A stretch of DNA of 39,012 bases from IMG/VR virus record IMGVR_UViG_3300025652_000187, positions 1 through 39,012 of that record; one strand, given 5' to 3'. The DNA comes from a virus. Below the pieces are notes generated by a model. The model did not search any database, was not told where the DNA came from, and saw only the letters and a list, made by a program, of their open reading frames with translations. The stretch's first letter is position 1. Each line of letters begins with the position of its first letter. Shown piece after piece: positions 12,396-20,818 of this stretch. Made by a program: the position numbers and the translations under genes.

Positions 12396-14555
12396 TTGGA
12401 TATTACTAACGGAACAGCCGCAGGTGGACTTGAGGGTTTTGTCTTTGACCTTGAAGCAGATAACTTATACCTGCAATCTAAAAACATATGGACAGGGCAC
12501 TTCAAATCACTTTGCGGTAAACATAACTTAGTAATACAACCGTTCAGGGAAGGTAAAGAAGTTAGCCGAAAAAAGGTTATAGAGTATTTAAAAAACTTTA
12601 AAGAGGGTGTTTTTGTAATCGGACACAACCACCTCGGTTATGATCTATGGATGTTATGGAAATTCTTAGGTATACCTTTTATAAAAGGTTATAAAGGAAA
12701 GGACTATTTGTTTAAGACTGTAGTAAGGTTTATTGATACCTTTGCTTTAAGTCAGTTCTTGTGCTCTGACAGATTCGGCGGTCACTCTCTGGCGGCCCTA
12801 TCCTCTACTAGGGGGTCATATAAGATAGATTTTAGAGCCAGACTGATAGAGGACGGGACAATACTTAAGAGCGACCCAAAAGGGGAAGAGTTCAGAAAGT
12901 ATCACCCATACATGGAGGAATACTGTGATCAGGATAGAGAGGCTACAAAGGTTGTGTTCTTTGATTTCTCTGAACACATGAGTGCGATATACGGAGAGTA
13001 TTGGTATGAGCATAGAGCGTTCCTTAACCACCAGAAAGACCATTACTTATACGCTGCACAATCATTCGCTGGTGTGAGGTTCAAGAGGGAGAGGGCTATC
13101 GAGTTAGTTGAGGAGATAACTGTCACAATGTTACAGTTAGAGGAAGAAGTTCTTCCACAACTCCCACCACGTAAGCTTAAGAAGGGAGAAGAGAGTTTTT
13201 ATAGTATGCCTGCTAAGCCATTCCTTGCTAGTGGTGGTTTATCCAAGACAATGCTTTCGTGGGTAGAGAAGCACAAAGGTAAAGTTAACGAGGACAATAC
13301 AGAAGTTGAGGTCTACGGGGACACCTACCCAATAAAGGCTAAACTACTAATAGATATGAAGTTGCCTATGGAAATAAAAGATGGTAACGATATTAAACAG
13401 TGGTTTATGGAGGTTGGTGGTTGGGAGCCCACTTTTTGGAATATAAAAAAAGGTGCAGACGGTAAACCTGTTAGGGATAACAAAGGAGAACCAGTGAAGA
13501 CTTCTCCTAAGATACAGGAGATGGGTAATATCTGTCCAAATCTATTAGAAATTGATGGGGAGTTGCCTAAAAAGATAGTTAAGTTCCTATCGCTACGTAA
13601 CAGGAGATCAGTTTTAGAAGGTTGGCTGAAAAACTGGCGTCTTGATTTTGATGGTAGGCTGAGCGGTAAAATAACCGGCTACACTCCTACTTTTAGGGTC
13701 TGTCACCAAGAAGTCACCAACGTACCAAAAGCCCAGAAGGAGGTTCTTTTAGGAGAGGAGTTTAGGGATTTATTCTATGTAGACGAAGGCAACTGGTTTG
13801 TAGGAACGGACGCTACAGCACTAGAGAATAGAACATTAGGTCACTACACTTACAGGTATGATGGAGGAGACTTTGCTAAATTGATGTTGGAAGGCGACCC
13901 ACACACAGCTTCCGCTTTTGCATTTTTTCCAGAAGAAACGGAAGGGTTTGATAAAGACGATCCAGATATTAAAGAGAATCCTAAGTTTAAGCCGTTTCGT
14001 AACGGTGGGAAGACAGGAAACTACCTTCTAGCTTACGGCGGGTCAGCCAACAAACTGGGTAAATCTCTGGGGTTATCTAAAGAAAGAGGTCAAGTAGCTT
14101 ATGACAATTATTGGAAGCTTATGGTCGGTTTAAAAGGACTTAAAGATGCTTTGGAGAATCATTGGGAACATAAAGGGAAAAAGAGGTATATCCCCGCTAT
14201 TGATGGAAGGTTCTTAGGGATAAGATCAAAACATGTATTGATAAACTGTGCTGGGCAGTCTTGCGGGGCCATTGTAATGTCTATGGCTGCTTGTCTTGTG
14301 GATGAAAAACTAGGAGGTATGAGAAATATCGATGAGTTAGGTAGACCTTACTACAATTATAAAGGTAACAAAGTTAAGCGGATTTTAATGGTTCACGATG
14401 AGTACTCTTTTGAATCGGAAGGGACTAAAGAATTTGCAGAAGAATTGGCAGAGCTGACAAGACAAGCAATTATACAAGCAGGGGTTGACCTTAACTTGAG
14501 ATTGGATCTGGATGGAGAAGGTAAGGTAGGTAAATCTTGGAAAGAGGTTCATTAA
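12396..14555 (+). CDS. Family A DNA polymerase with 3'-5' exonuclease (719 aa)
   Basis: This is the replicative polymerase of the T7 gp5 type. Exonuclease motifs are intact: FDLEADN (D18, E20), GHNHLGYD (N78, D83) and YCDQD (Y176, D180). Polymerase motifs are intact: A, DATALE (D472); B, K539 with Y543 and Y547 in the K-x3-Y-x3-YG spacing; C, VHDE (H667, D668, E669). It starts with TTG (12396) after AATAGGAGG. The length is close to T7 gp5. It forms a replication block with the primase-helicase, SSB and flap exonuclease. No intein or interruption is seen. Confidence 0.95.
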   Translation: MDITNGTAAGGLEGFVFDLEADNLYLQSKNIWTGHFKSLCGKHNLVIQPFREGKEVSRKKVIEYLKNFKEGVFVIGHNHLGYDLWMLWKFLGIPFIKGYKGKDYLFKTVVRFIDTFALSQFLCSDRFGGHSLAALSSTRGSYKIDFRARLIEDGTILKSDPKGEEFRKYHPYMEEYCDQDREATKVVFFDFSEHMSAIYGEYWYEHRAFLNHQKDHYLYAAQSFAGVRFKRERAIELVEEITVTMLQLEEEVLPQLPPRKLKKGEESFYSMPAKPFLASGGLSKTMLSWVEKHKGKVNEDNTEVEVYGDTYPIKAKLLIDMKLPMEIKDGNDIKQWFMEVGGWEPTFWNIKKGADGKPVRDNKGEPVKTSPKIQEMGNICPNLLEIDGELPKKIVKFLSLRNRRSVLEGWLKNWRLDFDGRLSGKITGYTPTFRVCHQEVTNVPKAQKEVLLGEEFRDLFYVDEGNWFVGTDATALENRTLGHYTYRYDGGDFAKLMLEGDPHTASAFAFFPEETEGFDKDDPDIKENPKFKPFRNGGKTGNYLLAYGGSANKLGKSLGLSKERGQVAYDNYWKLMVGLKGLKDALENHWEHKGKKRYIPAIDGRFLGIRSKHVLINCAGQSCGAIVMSMAACLVDEKLGGMRNIDELGRPYYNYKGNKVKRILMVHDEYSFESEGTKEFAEELAELTRQAIIQAGVDLNLRLDLDGEGKVGKSWKEVH

Positions 14556-14566
14556 TAGGAGAGGGT

Positions 14567-14806
14567 ATGAATAGCAAGAAAGCAAAAGCACTACGTAAAC
14601 AAGCAAAGGTATTAGCAGAGGGTTACAACTTCCCAAAGCTTGTATATACAAAGAAAACTTATAATCCAAGACGGGAGGTACTGTTTGATAAAGCAGGAGG
14701 AGGGTATCGTGAAGTAGTGATTAAACGGGAGACGTTATTGCTTGGGGAGTGCGAGCGTAAAGTTTATAAAGTTTTGAAACAACAGAGTATTAATTTAAAC
14801 AACTAG
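14567..14806 (+). CDS. Small basic protein (79 aa)
   Basis: ATG at 14567 follows TAGGAGAGGG; the TTG at 14537 lies inside the polymerase gene and has no SD. The protein is strongly basic (NSKKAKALRKQAKVLAEGYN, YTKKTYNPRRE, REVVIKRETLL) and ends in QQSINLNN. It probably binds nucleic acid or a replication protein, judged only from charge and position between polymerase and SSB. Its final bases, AAC AAC TAG GAG, form the stop-embedded SD of the next gene. Confidence 0.7.
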   Translation: MNSKKAKALRKQAKVLAEGYNFPKLVYTKKTYNPRREVLFDKAGGGYREVVIKRETLLLGECERKVYKVLKQQSINLNN

Positions 14807-14818
14807 GAGAAACAAAAG

Positions 14819-15553
14819 ATGAGTACAGTAGAAATAGTGGTAGAGGGTAAAGGTACTAACAAAGAGTTTAAGAAAGGGACTATTAAGGATGTGGTGTTTG
14901 CATACACAAAACTACAAGATGGTGCTTTTACTTACGGGTCTAAAGTAGATAAGGAGTATACAACTGATGTTATCCTTACAGAGGATCAAGCAGATGACTT
15001 TGAAGAGGCTTTTCCTAAAAACAAGGTAAAGCAGATCAAGACAGATGTATTCGAGGATAAGTATAAATTCTCCCCTCCTTATCCAAAACAGAAGAAGCAG
15101 TATGTTGCTAAATTTAAGGTTGGTACTAAGGTAACTAAGGACTACCCTACACACAACTTAGAGAAGGGTGTTGATGATGTGCCTTATACTTGGCCTAACC
15201 GTCCCAAAGTCTTTTTACCTGTAGAGGGGGGAGTACAGGACGTTACTATGAGCACGCTAATAGGTAATGGTAGTAAGGGTATTGTTAAGTTTAACATAAC
15301 CACACACCCAACCTATGGTGAGTTCCCCAAGCTGACAGCAATGTTGGTAACAGAGCTGGTTCCTTATGAAGCCAAGGCTTCTGCTAGTGCTGGAGAGTTC
15401 GGGGAAATTATTGGTGGGCTCAATGAAGGTGATGGTACTACTCAACAGAAGGCTGCTTATAACGCACCTACTGAATCTGAAGATGAGTCGGAAGAGGAAT
15501 CATCAAGTAGTACAGAAGAGGTGAATTTCGATGATGATGCGCCTTTTAAGTAA
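14819..15553 (+). CDS. gp2.5-like single-stranded DNA-binding protein (244 aa)
   Basis: The size, the position next to the polymerase, a beta-rich OB-type N-terminal region (GTIKDVVFAYTKLQDGAF, then YTTDVILTEDQADDFEE) and a very acidic serine-rich tail ending NFDDDAPFK together fit the phage gp2.5-type SSB. It would coat single-stranded DNA, and its acidic tail would contact polymerase and helicase. The final phenylalanine-lysine differs from the bare terminal Phe of T7. It has a good SD (TAGGAGAAA). The call comes from architecture more than a catalytic motif. Confidence 0.75.
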   Translation: MSTVEIVVEGKGTNKEFKKGTIKDVVFAYTKLQDGAFTYGSKVDKEYTTDVILTEDQADDFEEAFPKNKVKQIKTDVFEDKYKFSPPYPKQKKQYVAKFKVGTKVTKDYPTHNLEKGVDDVPYTWPNRPKVFLPVEGGVQDVTMSTLIGNGSKGIVKFNITTHPTYGEFPKLTAMLVTELVPYEAKASASAGEFGEIIGGLNEGDGTTQQKAAYNAPTESEDESEEESSSSTEEVNFDDDAPFK

Positions 15554-15598
15554 CCCTATTTTAGTTAGTCTACTAGGTATTGTAGATAAGGTAGGGGT

Positions 15599-16090
15599 AT
15601 GAAAGAGTGTTTTAAATGCAATAAAGTAAAAGTCATGGACGACTTTTATAACCACAATGGAATGAAGGACGGTAAGCTAGGGAAGTGCAAAGAGTGTTGC
15701 AAAACTGACACTAAAGCTAACGTAGCTGTTAACAAACAATACTACAAGGACTATGACAAGAAGCGAGCAAGTATGCCTCACAGAGTGCAGGCAGCAAAAC
15801 TGTATGTAAACACCTCAAGAGGTAAAGAAAAGGCCAATAGAGCAAAGATAGCATGGATAGAAAGAAACCCAGTGAAGCGTGTTGCAAATGTGATAGTGGG
15901 TAATGCTGTTAGGGACGGTACACTGCTTAAGCCAAGTAGTTGTGAGGTTTGCCATAAAGTGGTAGGTAGGATTAATGGACACCACGATGACTATGCATAC
16001 CCACTTATTGTACGGTGGTTGTGTTCTAAGTGCCACGCCGAGCGGCATAAAGCGAATGGAGAGGGAGCTAATGCACACTCTGATCACTGA
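15599..16090 (+). CDS. HNH endonuclease with zinc ribbons (163 aa)
   Basis: Start: GGTAGGGGT then ATG. The N-terminal KECFKCNKVKVMDDFYNH and KCKECC form one CxxC pair set. The C-terminal CEVCHKVVGRINGHHDDY, then VRWLCSKCHAERH, is the typical phage HNH motif (H-H-D-D-Y and W-L-C-x-x-C-H). It probably cuts DNA as a free-standing homing endonuclease. It sits between SSB and small ORFs, where such genes commonly insert. No intron is evident next to it. Confidence 0.85.
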   Translation: MKECFKCNKVKVMDDFYNHNGMKDGKLGKCKECCKTDTKANVAVNKQYYKDYDKKRASMPHRVQAAKLYVNTSRGKEKANRAKIAWIERNPVKRVANVIVGNAVRDGTLLKPSSCEVCHKVVGRINGHHDDYAYPLIVRWLCSKCHAERHKANGEGANAHSDH

Positions 16091-16137
16091 TATGCACAAG
16101 TGGGTTAAAGCTCCCTTATGTAGGCACATTTACAGAT

Positions 16138-16159
16138 AAAGCATCCTATGTGGTGCTTT
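16138..16159 (+). terminator. Weak terminator-like hairpin
   Basis: AAAGCA (16138-16143) pairs with TGCTTT (16154-16159), with inner T-G and C-G pairs possible. The start resembles the strong terminator at 2151 (AAAGC...GCTTT), but the following bases CTAATCG give no T-run. It may attenuate transcription or stabilise an RNA end in the gap between the HNH gene and the next operon segment. Confidence 0.35.
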
Positions 16160-16188
16160 CTAATCGTTAAACAAATTAGGAGAATAAT

Positions 16189-16452
16189 ATGTTACCAGAA
16201 GCAATTGATAAACGAACTTTACTAGCCAAGTATGTAAACCAATCCGTAGCTCTTCACAAAGAACTTGAAACAATTAAAGAAGATATTGCTGAGCTAAGCA
16301 ACATGGTTGAACAAGAGGTTGGTAAAGATTTTGTCAAAGAACTTAAAATCCTCACCCAGGCTCGACTACAACAAAGTAAGTTTATTCACGAAGTTGGTAA
16401 GAAAAGCACTGCTCTCGAAGAAAGTGAAATACTAAAGCAATATGCTAAGTAG
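16189..16452 (+). CDS. Small coiled-coil protein (87 aa)
   Basis: TAGGAG precedes the ATG. Residues 15-75 are a charged helix with heptad character (NQSVALHKELETIKEDIAEL). No cysteine, membrane segment or enzyme motif is seen. It starts a run of small genes leading to the flap exonuclease. Function unknown. Confidence 0.7.
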   Translation: MLPEAIDKRTLLAKYVNQSVALHKELETIKEDIAELSNMVEQEVGKDFVKELKILTQARLQQSKFIHEVGKKSTALEESEILKQYAK

Positions 16453-16458
16453 GCCTAT

Positions 16459-16662
16459 ATGAAGAGGTTTGTAAGATTAATAGAAGCAGGCAGCAGCTAC
16501 CCATGCTATCTAGATGTTGATAGTATTACAGGTATACACGTGCATTCTACCCACCCAGACCTAAGAAGTGTAGTTACTCGTGAGAGAGAGCAACCAAGGG
16601 TTGTTAAGGGACACCCCGATGATATATTTAAACTAATGAGTAAGGGAGATACTAATGACTAG
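16459..16662 (+). CDS. Small hypothetical protein (67 aa)
   Basis: The start is 7 nt after the previous stop, and TAGG within that gap is a modest SD. The sequence FVRLIEAGSSYPCYLDVDSI has the short strand-turn-strand feel of FlbD-like small proteins and is similar in outline to the next gene product, with which it overlaps by 8 nt. That resemblance is weak. Function unknown. Confidence 0.6.
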   Translation: MKRFVRLIEAGSSYPCYLDVDSITGIHVHSTHPDLRSVVTREREQPRVVKGHPDDIFKLMSKGDTND

Positions 16663-16888
16663 CCTGCCCCCAATAAAGCCAGTACCTAAAATTAAAAGCA
16701 ACCCACTGACGAAGATAGTCCTAACGTACTCTAACGATCCTATGTACATCCTAAAAGAAGATATCGCAGCTATCGTTCCGGTAGAGGGTAAGTGCTCAAT
16801 CCTACTGAAAAGCGGTGAGCACCTTAGTATAAGAGACATTACAGTTGGGGAAGTTTGTAGACAACTTTACGGAGATTATGATGAATGA
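16655..16888 (+). CDS. Small hypothetical protein, FlbD-like pattern (77 aa)
   Basis: It overlaps the previous gene by 8 nt and the exonuclease start by 8 nt. The pattern IVLTYSNDPMYILKEDIAAI, then CSILLKSGEHLSIRDITVGE, matches the small beta-fold of FlbD-type proteins (strand, residue-specific I, then a G-x-x-h-x-V-x-E segment). I do not claim homology. No catalytic residues are visible. Confidence 0.6.
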   Translation: MTSLPPIKPVPKIKSNPLTKIVLTYSNDPMYILKEDIAAIVPVEGKCSILLKSGEHLSIRDITVGEVCRQLYGDYDE

Positions 16889-17954
16889 AGAAGTAATTAT
16901 AAAAGATAAGATAGGACTGGTTGACATAGATACATTTATCTTCCAGGCAGCAATAAGTGCAGAAGAGAACTATGTTAGGGTTAGTCACAAAGACATTGAC
17001 GCCATCTATGAGTACCCGACTAAAACTTCATTTTACAAGTGTACTAAAAAGGACGGGGAGAGCGGCAAACTACTGGAACTAAGGGAGGAGTTGGGACTAG
17101 ACCTGAAGATGGAGGACTTCACAATAGAGCAGTGCTCAAGGTTGATAAGGGCAGAGGGAGATGCAACACCTCTTATGATGGCAAAGGGACGATTTAACGA
17201 TAAGATGCGAATCATCCTTGAAAAAGATTGGTGCAAGGGGATAATTATTTGCTACGGTCGTGGTGAAAACTTTCGCTATAATTTAGCACAAACCCACCCA
17301 TACAAGAACGATAGGCAACCTAAACCAATTCTACATGCAGAACTTACAAAATGGGTTCTACAGAAGTATAAGAATAAACTGTTCATGGAAGATGGTGTAG
17401 AGACTGATGATATTATTGTTAAACATCTGTACCAAGACTATTCCCAAGCCAAGGGGGACGTTAGTAAGATGAAGTATGTCGGGGTGTTTTTTGATAAGGA
17501 TATACCGGCTAACACACCATTCATAATGTACAACCCCAACAAAGATAGTGAAGGGTTAGTGGTTAACACCCCTCTTGATGCAGCTAGACGCCTATGCACT
17601 CAGATGATCACAGGAGACAGTGTAGATACGATTAAAGGACTCCCTGACATCACGGAAGAGTTACGCTTAAAGTATGGAATGCGTAAGGGCAAGGGAGCTG
17701 GTGATAAGGCTGCTGAGTTACTACTAGAAGGTGCCTCCTCTATAAATGAATGTTTTAGCCGAGTGGTTGAAGCATACAAGGCGTTTTATGGTAGTGAAGC
17801 TACACTAGTAAAGGGATTTAGAGGTAATGACCTACACTGGACTTGGATAGACCACATGAATGAGCAGTATAGTTTACTTCGTATGCGTTGCAATTCAGAA
17901 CCTGTTGCCTATATTAGCAAGGTACTTGATAAATTAGGAGTGGCTTATGAGTGA
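16881..17954 (+). CDS. 5'-3' exonuclease / flap endonuclease (357 aa)
   Basis: This is a FEN/PIN-type nuclease that would remove RNA primers or degrade DNA 5'-3'. LVDIDTFIF near residue 11 gives the first metal aspartates, VETDDIIVKHLY the central acidic pair, and QMITGDSVDTIKGLPDI with GKGAGDKAAELLLEG the D-x-x-D and helix-hairpin-helix region. ATG at 16881 is chosen for spacing from GGAG at 16871-16874. It overlaps the next gene by 8 nt. It fits the replication block with ligase and polymerase. Confidence 0.8.
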   Translation: MNEEVIIKDKIGLVDIDTFIFQAAISAEENYVRVSHKDIDAIYEYPTKTSFYKCTKKDGESGKLLELREELGLDLKMEDFTIEQCSRLIRAEGDATPLMMAKGRFNDKMRIILEKDWCKGIIICYGRGENFRYNLAQTHPYKNDRQPKPILHAELTKWVLQKYKNKLFMEDGVETDDIIVKHLYQDYSQAKGDVSKMKYVGVFFDKDIPANTPFIMYNPNKDSEGLVVNTPLDAARRLCTQMITGDSVDTIKGLPDITEELRLKYGMRKGKGAGDKAAELLLEGASSINECFSRVVEAYKAFYGSEATLVKGFRGNDLHWTWIDHMNEQYSLLRMRCNSEPVAYISKVLDKLGVAYE

Positions 17955-18492
17955 TAAGCCATGGGAGACACCAGAGGGAGCTGAGGTATGGAAGACAGAG
18001 GCCCAGTATTGGACGTGGTTAAGAGGCGCTGTTAGACGTATATGGGCTGACTACCCGTTACGCAAGGTGTGGAAACGGGGTCAACTACGCCCTGTTACTA
18101 CTGAAGAGCGATTAGCTAAAGTGTTTCACCCATCTACAAAAAATGTTGGTCAGTGTTCTTTCTGTGAAGAGTGGATGGCTGGTAGTAAACTTGAGTGTGA
18201 CCATCTAGTAGAATCTGATGGTTGTACATCTAAAGCTACGGCTGAATCGTTTCTATGGCATTGTGCTGGGCTCGTAGCAGAGCACTTTAGGTTAGCTTGT
18301 AAACCATGCCATAAGATACAATCTTATGCTCAGAAGATGGACATACCTTTCGAAGAAGCAGTTACAGAAAAGAAGGTTATAGCAATATGTAAAGGGGATG
18401 AGGCTGACTGGCTTCGTAATAGAGGGATAGAGCCCGAGAGTAATGCGCCTAAGCGTAAGATCCAGGTTAGAAAGTATATCTTAAACCACTAA
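17947..18492 (+). CDS. HNH/EndoVII-like nuclease (181 aa)
   Basis: It overlaps the exonuclease gene by 8 nt. Residues 72-125 contain CSFCEEWM, then ECDHL and ACKPCHKI, a CxxC...DH...CxxC arrangement of beta-beta-alpha-metal nucleases, including HNH and recombination endonuclease VII types. The N-terminus is Trp-rich (WETPEGAEVWKTEAQYWTWL). Joint location with the flap exonuclease suggests DNA processing or packaging resolution over homing, but either is possible. Confidence 0.7.
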   Translation: MSDKPWETPEGAEVWKTEAQYWTWLRGAVRRIWADYPLRKVWKRGQLRPVTTEERLAKVFHPSTKNVGQCSFCEEWMAGSKLECDHLVESDGCTSKATAESFLWHCAGLVAEHFRLACKPCHKIQSYAQKMDIPFEEAVTEKKVIAICKGDEADWLRNRGIEPESNAPKRKIQVRKYILNH

Positions 18493-18505
18493 TAGGAGGT
18501 GAGTC

Positions 18506-18940
18506 TTGGAAACAATTACATTAAGAAATATAGGACTGGATGAAGAGGACTTCTACCACTTGATCGGAGGGTACTTTGCCGTTGACGGTAATAATGTTGG
18601 TATTGTTCACCAAGACTTACCAACCTTTGAGGAGTACACCACGGATGCAGGGAGAGTTGAGAGGTGGACAAGCAGTAAGAATCAGATGATGGTCACTACA
18701 GATGCCATTAAGCTTAATAATGGGTTCTATAATGTCCACACCAAGGATTTGATCTTTAGGGTGGTGAGGGAGTACTACGCTGTAGAGCACATAACTCTCA
18801 CCGAGGAACAGTTCACTGCCTTTAAAGAAGCTGTTGACAACCCGAAACCACTTAATCAAAAGATGAAAGACGCTATAGCGTACCATGATTCGGTTATTAC
18901 TATAAACGACACACCAGAAGAGGATACTACTATTGGATAA
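18506..18940 (+). CDS. Hypothetical protein (144 aa)
   Basis: TTG start after AGGAGGTGA. The protein is acidic, with an LRNIGLDEEDFYHLIGGYFA start and alternating strands and helices; no domain is recognised. It overlaps the following metallophosphoesterase gene by 8 nt. Function unknown. Confidence 0.7.
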   Translation: METITLRNIGLDEEDFYHLIGGYFAVDGNNVGIVHQDLPTFEEYTTDAGRVERWTSSKNQMMVTTDAIKLNNGFYNVHTKDLIFRVVREYYAVEHITLTEEQFTAFKEAVDNPKPLNQKMKDAIAYHDSVITINDTPEEDTTIG

Positions 18941-19850
18941 GTCAATTTCAAAAGACATACTAGAGAAATACATTTCAATGACAGAGAAGGGGAAGTCTCG
19001 CCGAGAGATAGGACGTACTCTTGGTGTTGCAGAGAGCACACTACGTTATTGGGAAAGTAAAGGGTGGTTGAAGAAAGGAGTAAAGTCTAAAAAAATGGTT
19101 GTGTTGAGAACACCCAGTAATGACATACATTTTAAAGATACTGGAGAGGATAATAGCAGGATACTCCTTATCAGCGACCTTCACATCCCGTACCACCACA
19201 CAGATGCTCTAGAGTTCTTAGCTCACTTAAAGGCCAAGTACAAACCAACCAGAGTAATTTGTCTTGGAGATGAGCTTGATAAACACAGCTTGAGTTTTCA
19301 TGATAGTGATCCAGACCTGTTCTCAGCGGGGGATGAATTAAAGGCGTCTTTGCCTGTTATTGCCAAGCTCAGAAGTTTGTTCCCTACGATGGATATTCTT
19401 GAATCAAACCACGGATCTCTAGTGTATAGGAAAGCAAACCATTGTGGGATACCTAGACAGTATATAAAGACCTACAACGAGGTACTGGGTGTTGACGATA
19501 AGTGGAAGTGGTGGCACGACATGACTATCACACTTCCAAACGGAAACAAGTGTTATCTTCATCACGGTAAGTCTAATAATGTTACTAAGACATCCCAGGC
19601 AATGAGTATGTGCAGCGTGGCTGGACACTATCATGAAACATTTAAAATAGAGTACTGGGCAAACCCAACATCCCTCTATTGGGCTATGCAGTGTGCTTGC
19701 TTGATAGACGACAGTAAGTATGCTTTTAATTACAACAACTGCAACCTGAAAAGACCAATAGTAGGCACTGGCCTAATAATTGAGTCTATGCCTGTGCTTG
19801 AGCCTATGGTTTTGGATAGTGATGGTAGATGGGTAGGAAGGGCGAAGTGA
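18933..19850 (+). CDS. Calcineurin-like metallophosphoesterase with N-terminal HTH (305 aa)
   Basis: Residues 8-45 read as a helix-turn-helix (KSRREIGRTLGVAESTLRYW). From residue 77 the two-metal phosphoesterase motifs are in order: LISDLHIPYHH (D82, H84), LGDELD (D113), ESNHGS (N159-H160), LHHG (210-212) and GHYH (231-234). It could hydrolyse phosphodiesters in DNA or nucleotides. A specificity module that binds DNA is unusual and suggests acting on DNA. It starts at TTG 18933 after AGAGGA. It overlaps the intein-like gene by 4 nt. Confidence 0.75.
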   Translation: MDKSISKDILEKYISMTEKGKSRREIGRTLGVAESTLRYWESKGWLKKGVKSKKMVVLRTPSNDIHFKDTGEDNSRILLISDLHIPYHHTDALEFLAHLKAKYKPTRVICLGDELDKHSLSFHDSDPDLFSAGDELKASLPVIAKLRSLFPTMDILESNHGSLVYRKANHCGIPRQYIKTYNEVLGVDDKWKWWHDMTITLPNGNKCYLHHGKSNNVTKTSQAMSMCSVAGHYHETFKIEYWANPTSLYWAMQCACLIDDSKYAFNYNNCNLKRPIVGTGLIIESMPVLEPMVLDSDGRWVGRAK

Positions 19851-20806
19851 CTAGACAATCTGGACTGTTGCGTGGGGTAGAGGCACTAACTCCAACCGGC
19901 TTCGTTGACGTTGAGAAGTTAGATATAGGTGTACCTCTCTTCTCAATAGGTGTTGGTGGTGTTGGCTATTGGAGTGGTCTTGTAAAAGTAGACAGGTATA
20001 GCTACAAGGGTCTAGTAGTTTCATTGGATTCCAGGTCACTGAGTCTCAGTTGTACAAGAGACCACCCGATAGCCACCTACTCTGGTAAACTAACCCATAG
20101 GGTAGCAGGCACCTTACCAAAAAACTTCACCACGTGGTCTAGTGGTAGAGCAAGCAACTATCCTGAAGTAGAACCGAAGAGGGAGTTAGAACTGAGGTTG
20201 GCTGCTTGGTTCTGTACAGACTCTTATTTTTCAAGCTATGACGCCGTCTACCTGTACCAAAGAGAGAGTAACGCTTATAAAATAAGAGAGCTGCTGGACT
20301 ACTTAGGAATCCCTTACAAAGAGAAAAACAGGTTTAGGGATATAAAGCAAATATGTGGTAAGATTCTTAAGAAATCTCCAGAAGCGCTTGTAACATTCAC
20401 TATGAGTAGGTTGGTAGCAAACTCGGTAGGGGTTTACAACAACCACAGATTACCAGATCTGTGCAGAGGTTTGTCATTCAACGAATGGGATATTTTCCTG
20501 GATACCTTGGTGGAGGCAGATGGTACGCTTCCAACAGGGTATGTTAATTCACGTGTTGTTTATGGTAGCAAGGAGTTCTGCGATTCAGTACAGGCGGTAG
20601 CCGTGACTAAAGGGTGGAGCGCTTCCTTGACAGAGTATAGGGAAGGTCACTGGAGAGTTAACCTAAATAAACGACAAACCAGAAAGCAAAGCTGTGAAAC
20701 CCAGTTGGTTGAGTATAGCGGCCCAGTAACCTCTATACACGTAAGTAGTGGAAATTTATTAGTTAGGGTCAGTAACAAATGCCATTTTACAGGCAACAGT
20801 GTGTAA
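19847..20806 (+). CDS. Free-standing intein-like Hint/LAGLIDADG protein (319 aa)
   Basis: GTG at 19847 overlaps the previous TGA (GTGA) and follows AGGAAGG; ATG 19829 is an alternative with a poorer SD. LLRGVEALTPTGFVDVEKL matches intein block A except that the essential first Cys is missing. SCTRDHPIATYSG is block B (T-x-x-H-P). FLDTLVEADG is a LAGLIDADG motif, with a degenerate first one near LAAWFCTDS. The C-terminus LLVRVSNKCHFTGN-S-V is a complete block F/G end (G-N, then Ser). Only two residues follow, so there is no C-extein and no host protein is split. It probably works as a homing endonuclease derived from an intein. Confidence 0.75.
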   Translation: MTRQSGLLRGVEALTPTGFVDVEKLDIGVPLFSIGVGGVGYWSGLVKVDRYSYKGLVVSLDSRSLSLSCTRDHPIATYSGKLTHRVAGTLPKNFTTWSSGRASNYPEVEPKRELELRLAAWFCTDSYFSSYDAVYLYQRESNAYKIRELLDYLGIPYKEKNRFRDIKQICGKILKKSPEALVTFTMSRLVANSVGVYNNHRLPDLCRGLSFNEWDIFLDTLVEADGTLPTGYVNSRVVYGSKEFCDSVQAVAVTKGWSASLTEYREGHWRVNLNKRQTRKQSCETQLVEYSGPVTSIHVSSGNLLVRVSNKCHFTGNSV

Positions 20807-20818
20807 TAGGAGATAATA

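Noticed and set aside
16081-16188. A tRNA or riboswitch in the gap after the HNH gene
   Set aside because: Only a short hairpin is visible; no cloverleaf or conserved switch core.
18933-20806. An intein splitting the metallophosphoesterase
   Set aside because: The two frames differ, the phosphoesterase is complete, and the Hint gene lacks Cys1 and a C-extein.
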